From Burkholderia sp. WP9 (GTDB lineage: Bacteria; Pseudomonadota; Gammaproteobacteria; Burkholderiales; Burkholderiaceae): a stretch of DNA of 64,000 bases. The translations under genes were made by a program, and so were the position numbers. The DNA lies in assembly GCF_900104795.1 (NCBI RefSeq), contig NZ_FNTG01000002.1, positions 682,001 through 746,000 on the forward strand. The letters run 5' to 3'. The notes below the pieces were generated by a model that ran no database searches, was not told the origin of the DNA, and worked only from the letters and a program-made list of their open reading frames with translations. This document shows, piece after piece, positions 1 to 8,373 of this stretch; positions within the stretch are counted from its first letter, which is position 1, and every line of letters begins with the position of its first letter.

Positions 1-12
1 GTCGGAGAGTTC

Positions 13-819
13 ATGAAATTTGATGTGGCAACGCTTACTTCGTTGTGGTTGATCACGTTTTTATGCGGTGCCCTCGTTACGACCGCGCTGTCGCATATGT
101 TCGCGCGCGTCGTCGCGTTCCGCTTCTGGGCAGTTGGTTTCTATCTGCTCGCGGCGTCTTCGGCCTGCTTCGCGTTGCATTTCACATGGCATTACGACGC
201 GCTCTTGATCGCCACCGCGACGCTCGCGCTGCAAAGCCGCATGCTGATCTGGGCGGGCGCGCGCGAACTGTTCGGCATGAAGGCGCCGTGGCGTGCCGGA
301 CTTGCCGGCACGGCCGTGTTCTGCGCGCTCTACGGATGCGCTCTGCTCTTCAAGGTTCCGATGGTGTTGCGCGCCGGCCTGCTCGTGCTGTTTTTCCTGC
401 CCGTTCGCGCGGCCACGCTGTATGAAGTGTGCCGCCGGCGCCGTCCGCACCTCGGGCCTGCTCGCCTGATCGCGATGATCGGCGGCACGATCGTCACACT
501 CAACGCAGCCGCGCCGCTTGTTCTCGTGCTGCTCGATCGCACCAACGTGTCGCTGCTGCTCGGCAATCCGCAATACACGTCCGCGCTTTACGCGGTCGTG
601 TTCGCGGGCGACCTGCTGCTGGCGAGCGGACTGATGGTGCTGGCGTTCAAACTGCAGATGGTCGAAATGAACATGCTCGCCACGCTCGAGCGTGGCGCCA
701 TGGAACACCTTGCCACCACCCAGGCAACGCGCGCGGATCGCCATACCCGGCACGCGCCCGACGATGGGTTCGGCCGGGACACGCCCGCGCAGCGCCAATC
801 GCTGCCGGGACCGGTCTGA
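13..819 (+). CDS. Polytopic membrane protein, MASE-like sensor region without output domain
   Basis: A 268-residue protein with about six hydrophobic segments between residues 8 and 215 and a hydrophilic, probably disordered tail after about residue 230. The ATG follows a purine-rich GGAGAG at good spacing. The arrangement of helices resembles the N-terminal membrane region of Burkholderia diguanylate cyclases, but no GGDEF, EAL or kinase domain follows. The reading frame stops cleanly at 819 and the next gene lies on the other strand. It is either a stand-alone membrane protein or the remnant of a longer sensor. Function is not recognised; membrane location is well supported. Confidence 0.65.
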   Translation: MKFDVATLTSLWLITFLCGALVTTALSHMFARVVAFRFWAVGFYLLAASSACFALHFTWHYDALLIATATLALQSRMLIWAGARELFGMKAPWRAGLAGTAVFCALYGCALLFKVPMVLRAGLLVLFFLPVRAATLYEVCRRRRPHLGPARLIAMIGGTIVTLNAAAPLVLVLLDRTNVSLLLGNPQYTSALYAVVFAGDLLLASGLMVLAFKLQMVEMNMLATLERGAMEHLATTQATRADRHTRHAPDDGFGRDTPAQRQSLPGPV

Positions 820-928
820 TATTCCGGCCGTTCAGCCGGTCGCGCGCTCGTCGAGTGCGCTGCCGGCCAGCGAAGCAAGACGCCGCGCCATGACCCGCAC
901 GCGGGCTCATTCGCCATGAGCGCTTCGC

Positions 929-1852
929 TCAAACCGACGCCGCGGCTTCCCGCGATTCGATCCGCTCCCGTTCAGCCAACGCTTCGAGCCGCTCGCGCAG
1001 CGCACTGCTGGCACGCGTCATCGGCATGCGCAGTTCGTCGCGTATCAGTCCTTGCGCGGCGAGCATTGCCTTGACGGGCGCGGGGTTCGGTTCGGCGAAC
1101 AGCGCCTGGATCAGCGGCGCGAGCGCGTGAAAAATGCGCCGGCCTTCGTCGAGCCGCCCTGCCGCCAGCGCGCGATATAGCGCGACAAAGCGCTCGGGCC
1201 GCAGATGCGCGGACGCCGCAATCGCCCCACTGCCACCCAGACACAGGGTGCTCAATATATTGATGTCCTCACCCGCGAGCACCCGCAGGCGGCCGTCGCG
1301 AATCAGCGCGAGCGTGGTGTCGAGCGAACCGGCGCAATCCTTTATCGCCTGAATCCGCGGATGGGCGGCAAGCGTGAGCAGCGTGTCGAGTTCGAGCCGC
1401 ACGCCGGTTCGATACGGAATGTCGTACAGCACCACCGGCTTCTCGCTCGCATCCGCAAGCGCTGTGAAGTGATCGACAATTCCGGCTTGCGAAGGCCGGA
1501 TATAGTACGGGGCGGCCATCAGCACACCGGCAATCGGCAGCGGATTCAGCTGCTCGATGCGCTCGCGCATGCTCGCCGTGTGATTGCCCGACACGCCGAC
1601 CACCACCGGCAGCGCCCGCGCGTCTTGCGCATGGCGAGCGGCGGCCTGCGCTTCGTCGAGAATCGTCGCCAGCACGGCGTCCTGTTCGGCGGCGTCGAGC
1701 GCGGCCGGTTCGCCGGTCGTGCCGAGCGCGACCAGCCCGGCAATGCCCGCGCCTGTATAGCGGCGTACCAGCGCGCGCAAGGCGGCGTGATCGACGGCGC
1801 CGTCGGCGAACGGCGTGATGAGCGGAACCCAGATACCCGAAAAAATAGACAT
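929..1852 (-). CDS. DapA/DHDPS-family aldolase or lyase
   Basis: A 307-residue class I aldolase-fold protein of the dihydrodipicolinate synthase / N-acetylneuraminate lyase family. Visible family marks are GTTGEPAAL near residue 45, YDIPYRTG near 143 (catalytic Tyr region) and the Schiff-base lysine in IKDCAGS near 168. Such enzymes add or split pyruvate, for example with aspartate semialdehyde in lysine synthesis. The gene stands alone rather than with lysine genes, so a catabolic relative (sugar-acid or hydroxyproline-type lyase) is as likely as housekeeping dapA. Length matches the family. It is divergent from pyrB across 383 bases. Confidence 0.85.
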   Translation of the reverse strand: MSIFSGIWVPLITPFADGAVDHAALRALVRRYTGAGIAGLVALGTTGEPAALDAAEQDAVLATILDEAQAAARHAQDARALPVVVGVSGNHTASMRERIEQLNPLPIAGVLMAAPYYIRPSQAGIVDHFTALADASEKPVVLYDIPYRTGVRLELDTLLTLAAHPRIQAIKDCAGSLDTTLALIRDGRLRVLAGEDINILSTLCLGGSGAIAASAHLRPERFVALYRALAAGRLDEGRRIFHALAPLIQALFAEPNPAPVKAMLAAQGLIRDELRMPMTRASSALRERLEALAERERIESREAAASV

Positions 1853-2235
1853 GTCCTTACCTCGATGACGACCGTATCGATTCCGTGCAGCGTGCGAGGG
1901 AGGAAAGACAGGAAGTGCCCAAGGGGCGTTGACCGGCTGTTCCGTCGCATCTGACGGAACAGCGTGCTCCGGTCAGATGAGCGGCTGTTTTTTGGCTTTG
2001 GCGCTGACGTTCGAATCACACGCGCGTGCGACTACGGCGCTCGCAAAAGCGAGGCGTGCGAAGGTCGACAGGCGGAGTCTGAACGTTGGGCCGGAATGCA
2101 TGAGACGCAGTGTAACCGTGAGCGGCGCGGCTTGGCAAAGCCCATCTCGAAATGACTTGACTTCTGGCGCAGGGAAATTAATATACGCAACGCGTACATC
2201 GCAGCCACTACTCCCTTCTTCCGACAGGTGCCTCA
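1853..2235. other. Divergent intergenic region between the DapA-family gene and pyrB
   Basis: This 383-base gap contains no convincing gene. It must hold the promoters of both flanking divergent genes. The only clear structure is the palindrome at 2184-2196, about 40 bases before the pyrB start. No terminator or RNA gene is recognised. Confidence 0.6.
2184..2196. promoter_or_regulatory. Palindrome TACGC-N3-GCGTA upstream of pyrB
   Basis: The sequence TACGCAACGCGTA is a perfect inverted repeat with a 3-base centre, in an AT-rich context about 40 bases before the pyrB start codon. The same arms with a different centre recur inside pyrB at 2445-2457. Two copies at one locus, one in a promoter position, suggest an operator. 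The helix-turn-helix on PyrB itself is the obvious candidate binder, which is inference. Confidence 0.5.
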
Positions 2236-3528
2236 ATGAGCGTCCCGCAGCAAGCCTTCCTACGCGACGCGATGCGTCGCCTGAATATGACGCGCGACAC
2301 GTTCGCGAGTCGCATCGGGGTGTCGCGCCGGGCGCTCGATACCTGGCTCCTGCCGGACGATTCGCAGGAATCGCGGGCCATGCCGGAAATCGTCGAGCGT
2401 TTCGTGTCGGAAATCGTCGTGCATGGTGAGCCGGGAGAAAAATATACGCAAAGCGTAGATTCGCAGTCGCTCGCGAGCCAGATGCTATTCGAGGGCAAGC
2501 CGCAGTTGCTCTCCGTGGATCAATTCTCGCGCGACTCAGTGGAAGCGCTGTTCCGCGTGGCCGACATCATGCAGCCCATCGCCCGCCGCCGCAAAATCTC
2601 CCGTGTGCTGGAAGGCGCGGTGCTCGGCAATCTGTTCTTCGAGGCCAGCACACGGACCCGTGTGAGTTTCGGCTCGGCGTTCTGCCGGCTAGGCGGCTCG
2701 GTCTGCGACACCACCGGCTTCACCTTTTCGTCGATGGCCAAGGGCGAGTCGATCTACGACACCAGCCGCGTGATGAGCGGCTATGTGGACGCGCTGGTGA
2801 TCCGCCACCCGGAGCAAGGCTCGGTGGCCGAATTCGCACGCGCCACGAATGTGCCGGTAATCAATGGCGGCGACGGTCCGGGCGAACACCCGAGCCAGGC
2901 GCTGCTCGATCTGTACACCATTCAGCGTGAGTTCTCGCGCCTCGGCAAGATTGTCGACGGCGCCCATATCGCGCTGGTCGGCGACCTGAAATACGGGCGC
3001 ACCGTGCACTCGCTGGTCAAGCTGCTGGCGCTGTATCGCGGCATCAAGTTCACGCTGATTTCGCCGCCCATGCTTGAAATGCCGAGCTATATCATCGAGC
3101 AGATTTCGCGCAACGACCACGTGATCGAGCAGACCCACGACCTGACCGCCGGCCTGCGCGGCGCCGACGTGGTGTACGCCACGCGCATCCAGAAAGAGCG
3201 CTTTACCGACGAATCGTTCGAAGGCTACACGCCGGATTTCCAGATCAATCAGGCTCTCGTGGATAGCGTGTGCGGCGCCGACACACTGATCATGCACCCG
3301 CTGCCGCGCGACAGCCGGCCGGGCGCGAACGATCTGAGCGTGGACCTGAACCACGATTCGCGGCTGGCGATCTTCCGGCAAACCGACAACGGCATTCCGG
3401 TGCGGATGGCGATTTTCGCGGTACTGCTGGGCGTCGAGAAACTGGTCCAGCATTCCATGCGCGATGCCGCATGGCGTCCGCCGGCCTATCTCGGACCGGA
3501 CGACGCGGTGTTTCACGGCATCGATTGA
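2236..3528 (+). CDS. pyrB: Aspartate carbamoyltransferase with N-terminal helix-turn-helix
   Basis: A 430-residue protein. Residues about 90-410 form an aspartate carbamoyltransferase, which condenses carbamoyl phosphate with aspartate in pyrimidine synthesis. STRTR (138-142) is the carbamoyl-phosphate site, AKGES near 168-172 the mobile loop, HPSQ (218-221) and HPLPR (354-358) further active-site motifs. Catalytic chains of the family are usually about 310 residues. The extra length is at the N-terminus, where residues 8-58 look like an XRE-type DNA-binding domain (TFASRIGVSRRALDTW as turn and recognition helix). No pyrI or pyrC is adjacent. The fusion suggests DNA binding or autoregulation by the enzyme itself; that role is inferred. 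Confidence 0.9.
   Translation: MSVPQQAFLRDAMRRLNMTRDTFASRIGVSRRALDTWLLPDDSQESRAMPEIVERFVSEIVVHGEPGEKYTQSVDSQSLASQMLFEGKPQLLSVDQFSRDSVEALFRVADIMQPIARRRKISRVLEGAVLGNLFFEASTRTRVSFGSAFCRLGGSVCDTTGFTFSSMAKGESIYDTSRVMSGYVDALVIRHPEQGSVAEFARATNVPVINGGDGPGEHPSQALLDLYTIQREFSRLGKIVDGAHIALVGDLKYGRTVHSLVKLLALYRGIKFTLISPPMLEMPSYIIEQISRNDHVIEQTHDLTAGLRGADVVYATRIQKERFTDESFEGYTPDFQINQALVDSVCGADTLIMHPLPRDSRPGANDLSVDLNHDSRLAIFRQTDNGIPVRMAIFAVLLGVEKLVQHSMRDAAWRPPAYLGPDDAVFHGID
2445..2457. promoter_or_regulatory. Second TACGC-N3-GCGTA palindrome, inside pyrB
   Basis: TACGCAAAGCGTA is a perfect 13-base inverted repeat at codons 70-74, exactly in the linker between the HTH domain and the enzyme domain. Outside the core the flanks are also nearly symmetric (AATATACGC against AATCTACGC on the other strand). 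It matches the promoter copy at 2184-2196 in both arms. Confidence 0.45.
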
Positions 3529-3579
3529 CGGATCAGCGGGCGGCCTGAAACCGCCCCAAAGCACGGCACGGCGCGAGAC

Positions 3580-4431
3580 TCAAGCCGCGGCGCTCGTCGC
3601 GCTGCTCCCATTGCGCTTGAACGCCCCGGCGAAGAACAGCACCTGATACTGCACCGCATTGGCCCAATACTTCCAGGTGTGGCCGCCGGGCCGCTCCGCG
3701 TAGTCGTGGGGCACGCCGAGTTCGACCAGCCGCTCGTGCAGCGTGCGGTTCGACTGCACCAGCGAGTCGTTCACCCCGCAATCGATCGTGAGAGCGATAT
3801 GCGCGTTGCCGAAACTGCGCGCATTTTCCACGATCGCCTCGTTGTTCCAGAAATCGGCATGCCGCGTGGGATCGCCGAAAACACGGTCGATGCCCGGCTC
3901 ATCCTCGCAGCCGCGCGGATCCACCGCTCCGCTGATACTGCCCGCGGCGCCAAATTCGTCCGGACGGTCCAGCGCGATATGCAATGCGCCGAATCCACCC
4001 ATGCTCAAGCCGGTAATGGCGCGCGCCGCGCGCGTCGCGATCGTGCGGAAATGCGCGTCGACGTAAGTCACGACCTCCGTACCGACATAGGTTTCGTATC
4101 GGCTGCGCGGATCGACCGGGCTGTCGATATACCAGCTTTCGTGACCGCCGTCGGGCATGACGAGTATCACGTGATAGCGGTCGGCCAACTTGCCTATCTG
4201 CGAATTCGAGGTCCAGTCGGTATAGTCGCCGCCCGAACCGTGCAACAGATAGACGACGGGAAAGCGGTCAGCCCCCTTGCCGCGCGCATATTGGTCGGGC
4301 AGCACGACCGTCGCTTCGAGCGACTTATGCATCGCAACGCTAGGAATGGCGACGACCCGGGCCTGGAATGCCCAGGCGGGCGTCGTTAAAAGCAGCATCA
4401 GAATGAGCCAGAACGCACGAGCTTTGTTCAT
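3580..4431 (-). CDS. Secreted esterase, esterase D / antigen 85 type
   Basis: A 283-residue alpha/beta hydrolase of the putative esterase family (PF00756). The start at 4431 is chosen because it is preceded by a GGGAAGAG-like ribosome binding site and gives a Sec signal peptide ending near TPAWAF. The nucleophile elbow is GLSMGG, the oxyanion region YLLHGSGGD, and the likely catalytic His lies in RPGGHTW. It should act in the periplasm or outside the cell on acyl esters; the substrate is unknown. It converges with pyrB. Confidence 0.85.
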   Translation of the reverse strand: MNKARAFWLILMLLLTTPAWAFQARVVAIPSVAMHKSLEATVVLPDQYARGKGADRFPVVYLLHGSGGDYTDWTSNSQIGKLADRYHVILVMPDGGHESWYIDSPVDPRSRYETYVGTEVVTYVDAHFRTIATRAARAITGLSMGGFGALHIALDRPDEFGAAGSISGAVDPRGCEDEPGIDRVFGDPTRHADFWNNEAIVENARSFGNAHIALTIDCGVNDSLVQSNRTLHERLVELGVPHDYAERPGGHTWKYWANAVQYQVLFFAGAFKRNGSSATSAAA

Positions 4432-4612
4432 GGTTTGTCGCTCTTCCCTATCTAGGTGTCCGAAGAACACTGTCCGGTATCCGGCGGCAAAACTCTTCGA
4501 GAACTCTAGCAACGGCGACTTACAACCAAATTTCAGCGAAGCATACGATCCCGTCAGCTTGGGTCGGCTCCGGGCGCCGCGCGATCCTTGAGGGACCCGG
4601 CGAGAGCCTTTA

Positions 4613-5494
4613 TCACGCCTCGCCGTTAGCGCCGCCTATCGCATCCAGCCGGGCGCACACGTCGTCGGTCAATTTCAACTGCGCCGCCTGCAGATTTTCG
4701 CGCAGATGCCCCAATGTCGACGTGCCGGGGATCAGCAGAATGTTCGGTGACCGATGCAACAGCCAGGCGAGCGCCACCTGCATCGGCGTCGCGCCGAGTG
4801 TTCGCGCAATGTCGGAAAGCGCGGTCGACTGAATCGGCGTGAAGCCGCCAAGTGGAAAGAACGGCACATAAGCAATGCCCTTCTCCGCGAGGTCGTCGAT
4901 CAGCGTGTCGTCTTCCCGGTGAACGAGGTTGTAGTGATTCTGCACGCAGACGATTTCGGCAATCCTCTGCGCCTCCGTTATCTGCGTGGCGGTCACGTTG
5001 CTCAAGCCGATGTGGCGCACGAGCCCGCGCCGTTGAAGTTCGGCAAGGGCAGTCACCTGTTTTTCGAGCGAACCTTCAGCGGGTGCATGCACGTTGCCCA
5101 TCATCCGCATATTGACGACCTCGATCACGTCGAGCCCGAGGTTGCGCAGATTGTCGTGCACGCCACGCTCGATATCTTCCGGTTCGAGTGCCGGCAACCA
5201 CGCGCCATCGCTGCCACGCACGGCGCCGACTTTGGTGACGATCACGAGGTCGTCGGAGTAAGGATGCAGCGCTTCGCGAATCAACTGGTTGGTGACGTGC
5301 GGCCCATAGAAGTCGCTCGTATCGATGTGATTGACGCCCGCCGCCACGGCCTCGCGCAGCACGGCAAGCGCCGCGTGGCGATCTTTCGGCGGCCCGAATA
5401 CGCCAGGTCCGGCCAGTTGCATGGCACCGTAGCCCATGCGGCGCACAGGACGGCCGGCCAGTGGGAACGTGTCCATAAGGATGGGATTCGACAT
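4613..5494 (-). CDS. Aldo/keto reductase family oxidoreductase
   Basis: A 293-residue (beta/alpha)8 NADPH-dependent reductase. Visible marks are DTSDFYGP with the catalytic Asp/Tyr region, the lysine in VTKVGAV, HIGLSN, QNHYNL and the cofactor-binding IPGTS near the C-terminus. The histidine usual after the lysine motif is replaced (VVNMRMM), so substrate choice may differ from classical members. Start at 5494 is set by AGGAG seven bases upstream. It is divergent from a LysR gene, which probably controls it. Confidence 0.88.
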   Translation of the reverse strand: MSNPILMDTFPLAGRPVRRMGYGAMQLAGPGVFGPPKDRHAALAVLREAVAAGVNHIDTSDFYGPHVTNQLIREALHPYSDDLVIVTKVGAVRGSDGAWLPALEPEDIERGVHDNLRNLGLDVIEVVNMRMMGNVHAPAEGSLEKQVTALAELQRRGLVRHIGLSNVTATQITEAQRIAEIVCVQNHYNLVHREDDTLIDDLAEKGIAYVPFFPLGGFTPIQSTALSDIARTLGATPMQVALAWLLHRSPNILLIPGTSTLGHLRENLQAAQLKLTDDVCARLDAIGGANGEA

Positions 5495-5541
5495 GCTGCT
5501 CTCCTGGGTGAGTGGTTGAGCAGGAGTATGGTCGTGGTTGC

Positions 5542-5586
5542 GTTGTTTAATAAAGCCATCTAACGTGTACAGGTTGTTTAATAAAG
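5542..5586. promoter_or_regulatory. Two exact 14-base direct repeats, 31 bases apart, in a divergent promoter
   Basis: GTTGTTTAATAAAG occurs at 5542-5555 and again at 5573-5586. The core TTTA-A-TAAA is itself an inverted repeat. A 31-base period is about three helical turns, so bound proteins would face the same side. The position between the aldo/keto reductase and LysR genes fits LysR recognition and activation sites. Confidence 0.6.
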
Positions 5587-5598
5587 TGAACAATCGAC

Positions 5599-6501
5599 AT
5601 GGAATTGAACGATCTGGCGGCATTCGTCTCGGTTGCCCGCGCAGGCGGCTTTCGGGACGCCGCGCGCATCAGCAACGTTTCGGCGTCGAGTTTGAGCATC
5701 GCCGTGCGGCGTCTCGAAGCAAAGCTCGGTCTGCGCCTGCTCAACCGCACCACGCGCAGTGTGGCCCCGACTGAAGCCGGGTTGCGCCTCATCGAGAAGC
5801 TGACGCCGCTGTTCAGCGAGATGGAAGCGGCGCTGGACGTGCTGAACGTATTCAGGGACAAGCCGGCCGGTACACTCAAACTGAACGTGCCGTCGAGCGC
5901 CGCGCGGATCGTCTTGCCGACCCTCATCGCGGCGTTCCTGAAGGCGTATCCCGACATCCGCGTCGAGGTCGTGGTCGAAGATGGCTTCGTCGACGTGCTC
6001 TCTATCGGCTGCGACGCCGGCATTCGCTACGACGAGCGACTCGAACAGGACATGATCGCGATTCCCATCGGGCCGCGCGTGCAACGCTTCGCCACGGCGG
6101 CGGCGCCGGGCTATCTCGACGAGCACGGCCGACCCGACCATCCGGGCGAACTGCTTTCGCATGCGTGCCTGCGCGGCCAGTTCGCAGGGGGCGCAATGCC
6201 GATCTGGTATTTCGAGCGCGACGGCGAAGTGTTGCAGTTGAATCCATCGGGACCGCTGCTGGTGCGGCCCGGCGCGGCGATCGACCTGGCCATCAGCGCG
6301 GCTGTCGCCGGCGTGGGTGTCATTCATTTGTTCGAAGACATGCTGCGCGCGCATCTGGACAGCGGAGCGTTGGAGCCGATTCTGGAGCCTTGGTGGCAGC
6401 GTTTTTCAGGCCCGTTTCTCTACTATCCGGGGCGTCGCCATTTGCCGGCACCGTTACGCGCGTTCGTCGACTTTTTGAAAGCGCTCGATCCACCTGCCTG
6501 A
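5599..6501 (+). CDS. LysR-family transcriptional regulator
   Basis: A 300-residue regulator with an N-terminal winged helix-turn-helix (DLAAFVSVARAGGFRDAARI, then SSLSIAVRRLEAKLGLRLLN, within residues 4-60) and a periplasmic-binding-protein-like effector domain from about residue 90. It is divergent from the aldo/keto reductase gene and probably regulates it through the repeats at 5542-5586. Effector unknown. Confidence 0.9.
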   Translation: MELNDLAAFVSVARAGGFRDAARISNVSASSLSIAVRRLEAKLGLRLLNRTTRSVAPTEAGLRLIEKLTPLFSEMEAALDVLNVFRDKPAGTLKLNVPSSAARIVLPTLIAAFLKAYPDIRVEVVVEDGFVDVLSIGCDAGIRYDERLEQDMIAIPIGPRVQRFATAAAPGYLDEHGRPDHPGELLSHACLRGQFAGGAMPIWYFERDGEVLQLNPSGPLLVRPGAAIDLAISAAVAGVGVIHLFEDMLRAHLDSGALEPILEPWWQRFSGPFLYYPGRRHLPAPLRAFVDFLKALDPPA

Positions 6502-6650
6502 CGCGGGTCCATAGCGAGCCATGCCTTCTACATTGACCGTGGCGGAAGCCGCCGGAGCCAGCGTCGCTGCAATGCTCTGCCAGCCGCGCTGGAGATGCTC
6601 CACAATGCGCGATTGCGGCGATAATGTTGCGAACTGATCCGAACCCCACC

Positions 6651-7868
6651 ATGACCGATACACGCGTTAGCCCCCTGCGCAAATTTGCCGACTTCATTCG
6701 CTCGGAGCGCACCCGGTTCACCCAGCAGTGGATGAACGCCGTATTCGGCGACGTCGATCTCATCGAAGCGGACAAGCTCACTTACCAGCAGCTGGCGGAT
6801 CATCTGCCGGAAATTCTCGAAGGCCTGTGCGCGGCGCTCGATATCGAAGATCTCGAACGGGTCGAACCGGCCATCGAGCGCGATGCGAGAAAACACGGCA
6901 AGGTGCGCTGGCGCCAGGGCTACCGTATCGAAGAACTGGTCCGCGAGCTCGATCTCTTTCATCAGGTGCTCGCCGACGCGCTCGAAGAATTCGCCGTTCT
7001 CGACGACACCTTCACGCGCCGCCATGAAAGCCGGGCACGCCGCCTGATTGCCGAAACGCTCAGCATGGTCACGCTCACGTCGATTAAAGAGGTGGTGAGC
7101 GAACGGGACCGCAAGATCGACGAATACACCGGCCGGCTCGAACGCGCCAATCACGAACTCACACTGAAACAGCGTCTGGTGAGCGACCTGTACGAGTCGC
7201 GCATGCAGATCACGCGCAGCGTGGTCCACGATCTGCGCAACTTTCTGAACGCCTTTTCCATCGCCTTGCAGTTGATCGCGCGCGCGCCAGCGAAAGCCGA
7301 TACCGCACTGACGCTGGCGAACCGCCAGGCCGCCGATATGAAGCAGCTCGTCGATCAGATCGTCGAGTATTCCGTAGTGCTTGGCGACGGCGCCCCGCTC
7401 GTGCTCGAACAGGTCGATCCGCGCGAGCTCTACGATGAACTCGTCACGTCTTCACGTCCTTCGATCGAGGCCAAAGGGCTCACGTTGCGTGCCTCTTATG
7501 ACCCGGCATTGACCGCGGTCACGTCCAATCGTCTCAAGCTCAAACAGATTGCGGTCAATCTGCTCTCCAACGCCATCAAGTACACGAAGTCCGGTGAAAT
7601 CGAACTCAACTTCGCGCTGGCCGGCGAGTCGCACTGGTCGATTCGCGTCTCCGACACGGGCGTGGGTATTGCGCCTTCGGACGCGGACCGCGTGTTCGAC
7701 GAATTCGAGCGCGCCGCAGGCGAAGATATTCCCGGCACGGGCCTGGGTCTCGCGATCGTGAAGGAGTTGTGCCGGGTGTTGAATGGGCACATCGATTTTG
7801 TGTCGCGCGAAGGTGTAGGGACCACGTTTGAAATTCGCTTCCCGCTGGTGATCGCGGAACCGCAATAA
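6651..7868 (+). CDS. Soluble sensor histidine kinase with RsbRD-like N-terminal domain
   Basis: A 405-residue protein with no membrane segment. Residues about 10-150 resemble the RsbRD/RsbR N-terminal domain (helical, TRFTQQWMN... type), followed by a coiled coil near 160-185, an H-box VVHDLRNFLNAF and a HATPase domain with N-box NLLSNAIKYT, G1 DTGVGIAP and G2 GTGLGLAIVKEL. It should autophosphorylate on the H-box histidine. No response regulator is adjacent, so its partner lies elsewhere. An alternative start at 6624 would add nine residues; neither has a clear ribosome binding site. Confidence 0.85.
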   Translation: MTDTRVSPLRKFADFIRSERTRFTQQWMNAVFGDVDLIEADKLTYQQLADHLPEILEGLCAALDIEDLERVEPAIERDARKHGKVRWRQGYRIEELVRELDLFHQVLADALEEFAVLDDTFTRRHESRARRLIAETLSMVTLTSIKEVVSERDRKIDEYTGRLERANHELTLKQRLVSDLYESRMQITRSVVHDLRNFLNAFSIALQLIARAPAKADTALTLANRQAADMKQLVDQIVEYSVVLGDGAPLVLEQVDPRELYDELVTSSRPSIEAKGLTLRASYDPALTAVTSNRLKLKQIAVNLLSNAIKYTKSGEIELNFALAGESHWSIRVSDTGVGIAPSDADRVFDEFERAAGEDIPGTGLGLAIVKELCRVLNGHIDFVSREGVGTTFEIRFPLVIAEPQ

Positions 7869-8013
7869 GGCTTCGGGAGACAGGTAATTGGCGAGGCTGA
7901 CTGCGAATCAGCCCCACGTTCTTGCGGCAGGAAGCGGGTAGTGCGAGCTTACTTGCGCGGGAATGACGCGACCGATGGCATCAGCCGGCGTGCGCTGGGT
8001 GTCGATCTTACCG

Positions 8014-8373
8014 CTACTCCACTGGCTCATTGTTGGCCGCCGACACACATCCACTCATCGCGCCGCCCTTGTCGCTCAGCCCGCGCACGACCACTTCGGA
8101 TGATTTGCCATCACGTCTCGCCAGCTCCGCAAGGTCGAGCAGCGCCGCGTACCGGGTGGAGCAATCCCGCGACGACCCACTCGCCCTGCGCGTATCCGCT
8201 GCTGTCCCGAAGCGGCTCATTGCAATCACCAATCCTGTCGCAACGACGATCGCTGCGAGCGCACCTGGTTTGTAGAATCGCCGGGGCCGCGATTCATCGA
8301 AAGGGAGCACGCGCACTGCGCTTTCACCCTGCTCAACCGTCCCGCGTGATTTGTCTCGCATGGCAGCTCCCAT
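8014..8373 (-). CDS. Small single-pass membrane protein coupled to the repeat protein
   Basis: About 119 residues with one hydrophobic segment (GALAAIVVATGLVIAM) and a hydrophilic C-terminal part that probably faces the periplasm and contains two cysteines. The first ATG (8373) shares one base with the TGA of the upstream repeat-protein gene, which points to translational coupling. A second ATG at 8361 is also possible. No family recognised; the coupling suggests it works with the repeat protein. Confidence 0.6.
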   Translation of the reverse strand: MGAAMRDKSRGTVEQGESAVRVLPFDESRPRRFYKPGALAAIVVATGLVIAMSRFGTAADTRRASGSSRDCSTRYAALLDLAELARRDGKSSEVVVRGLSDKGGAMSGCVSAANNEPVE

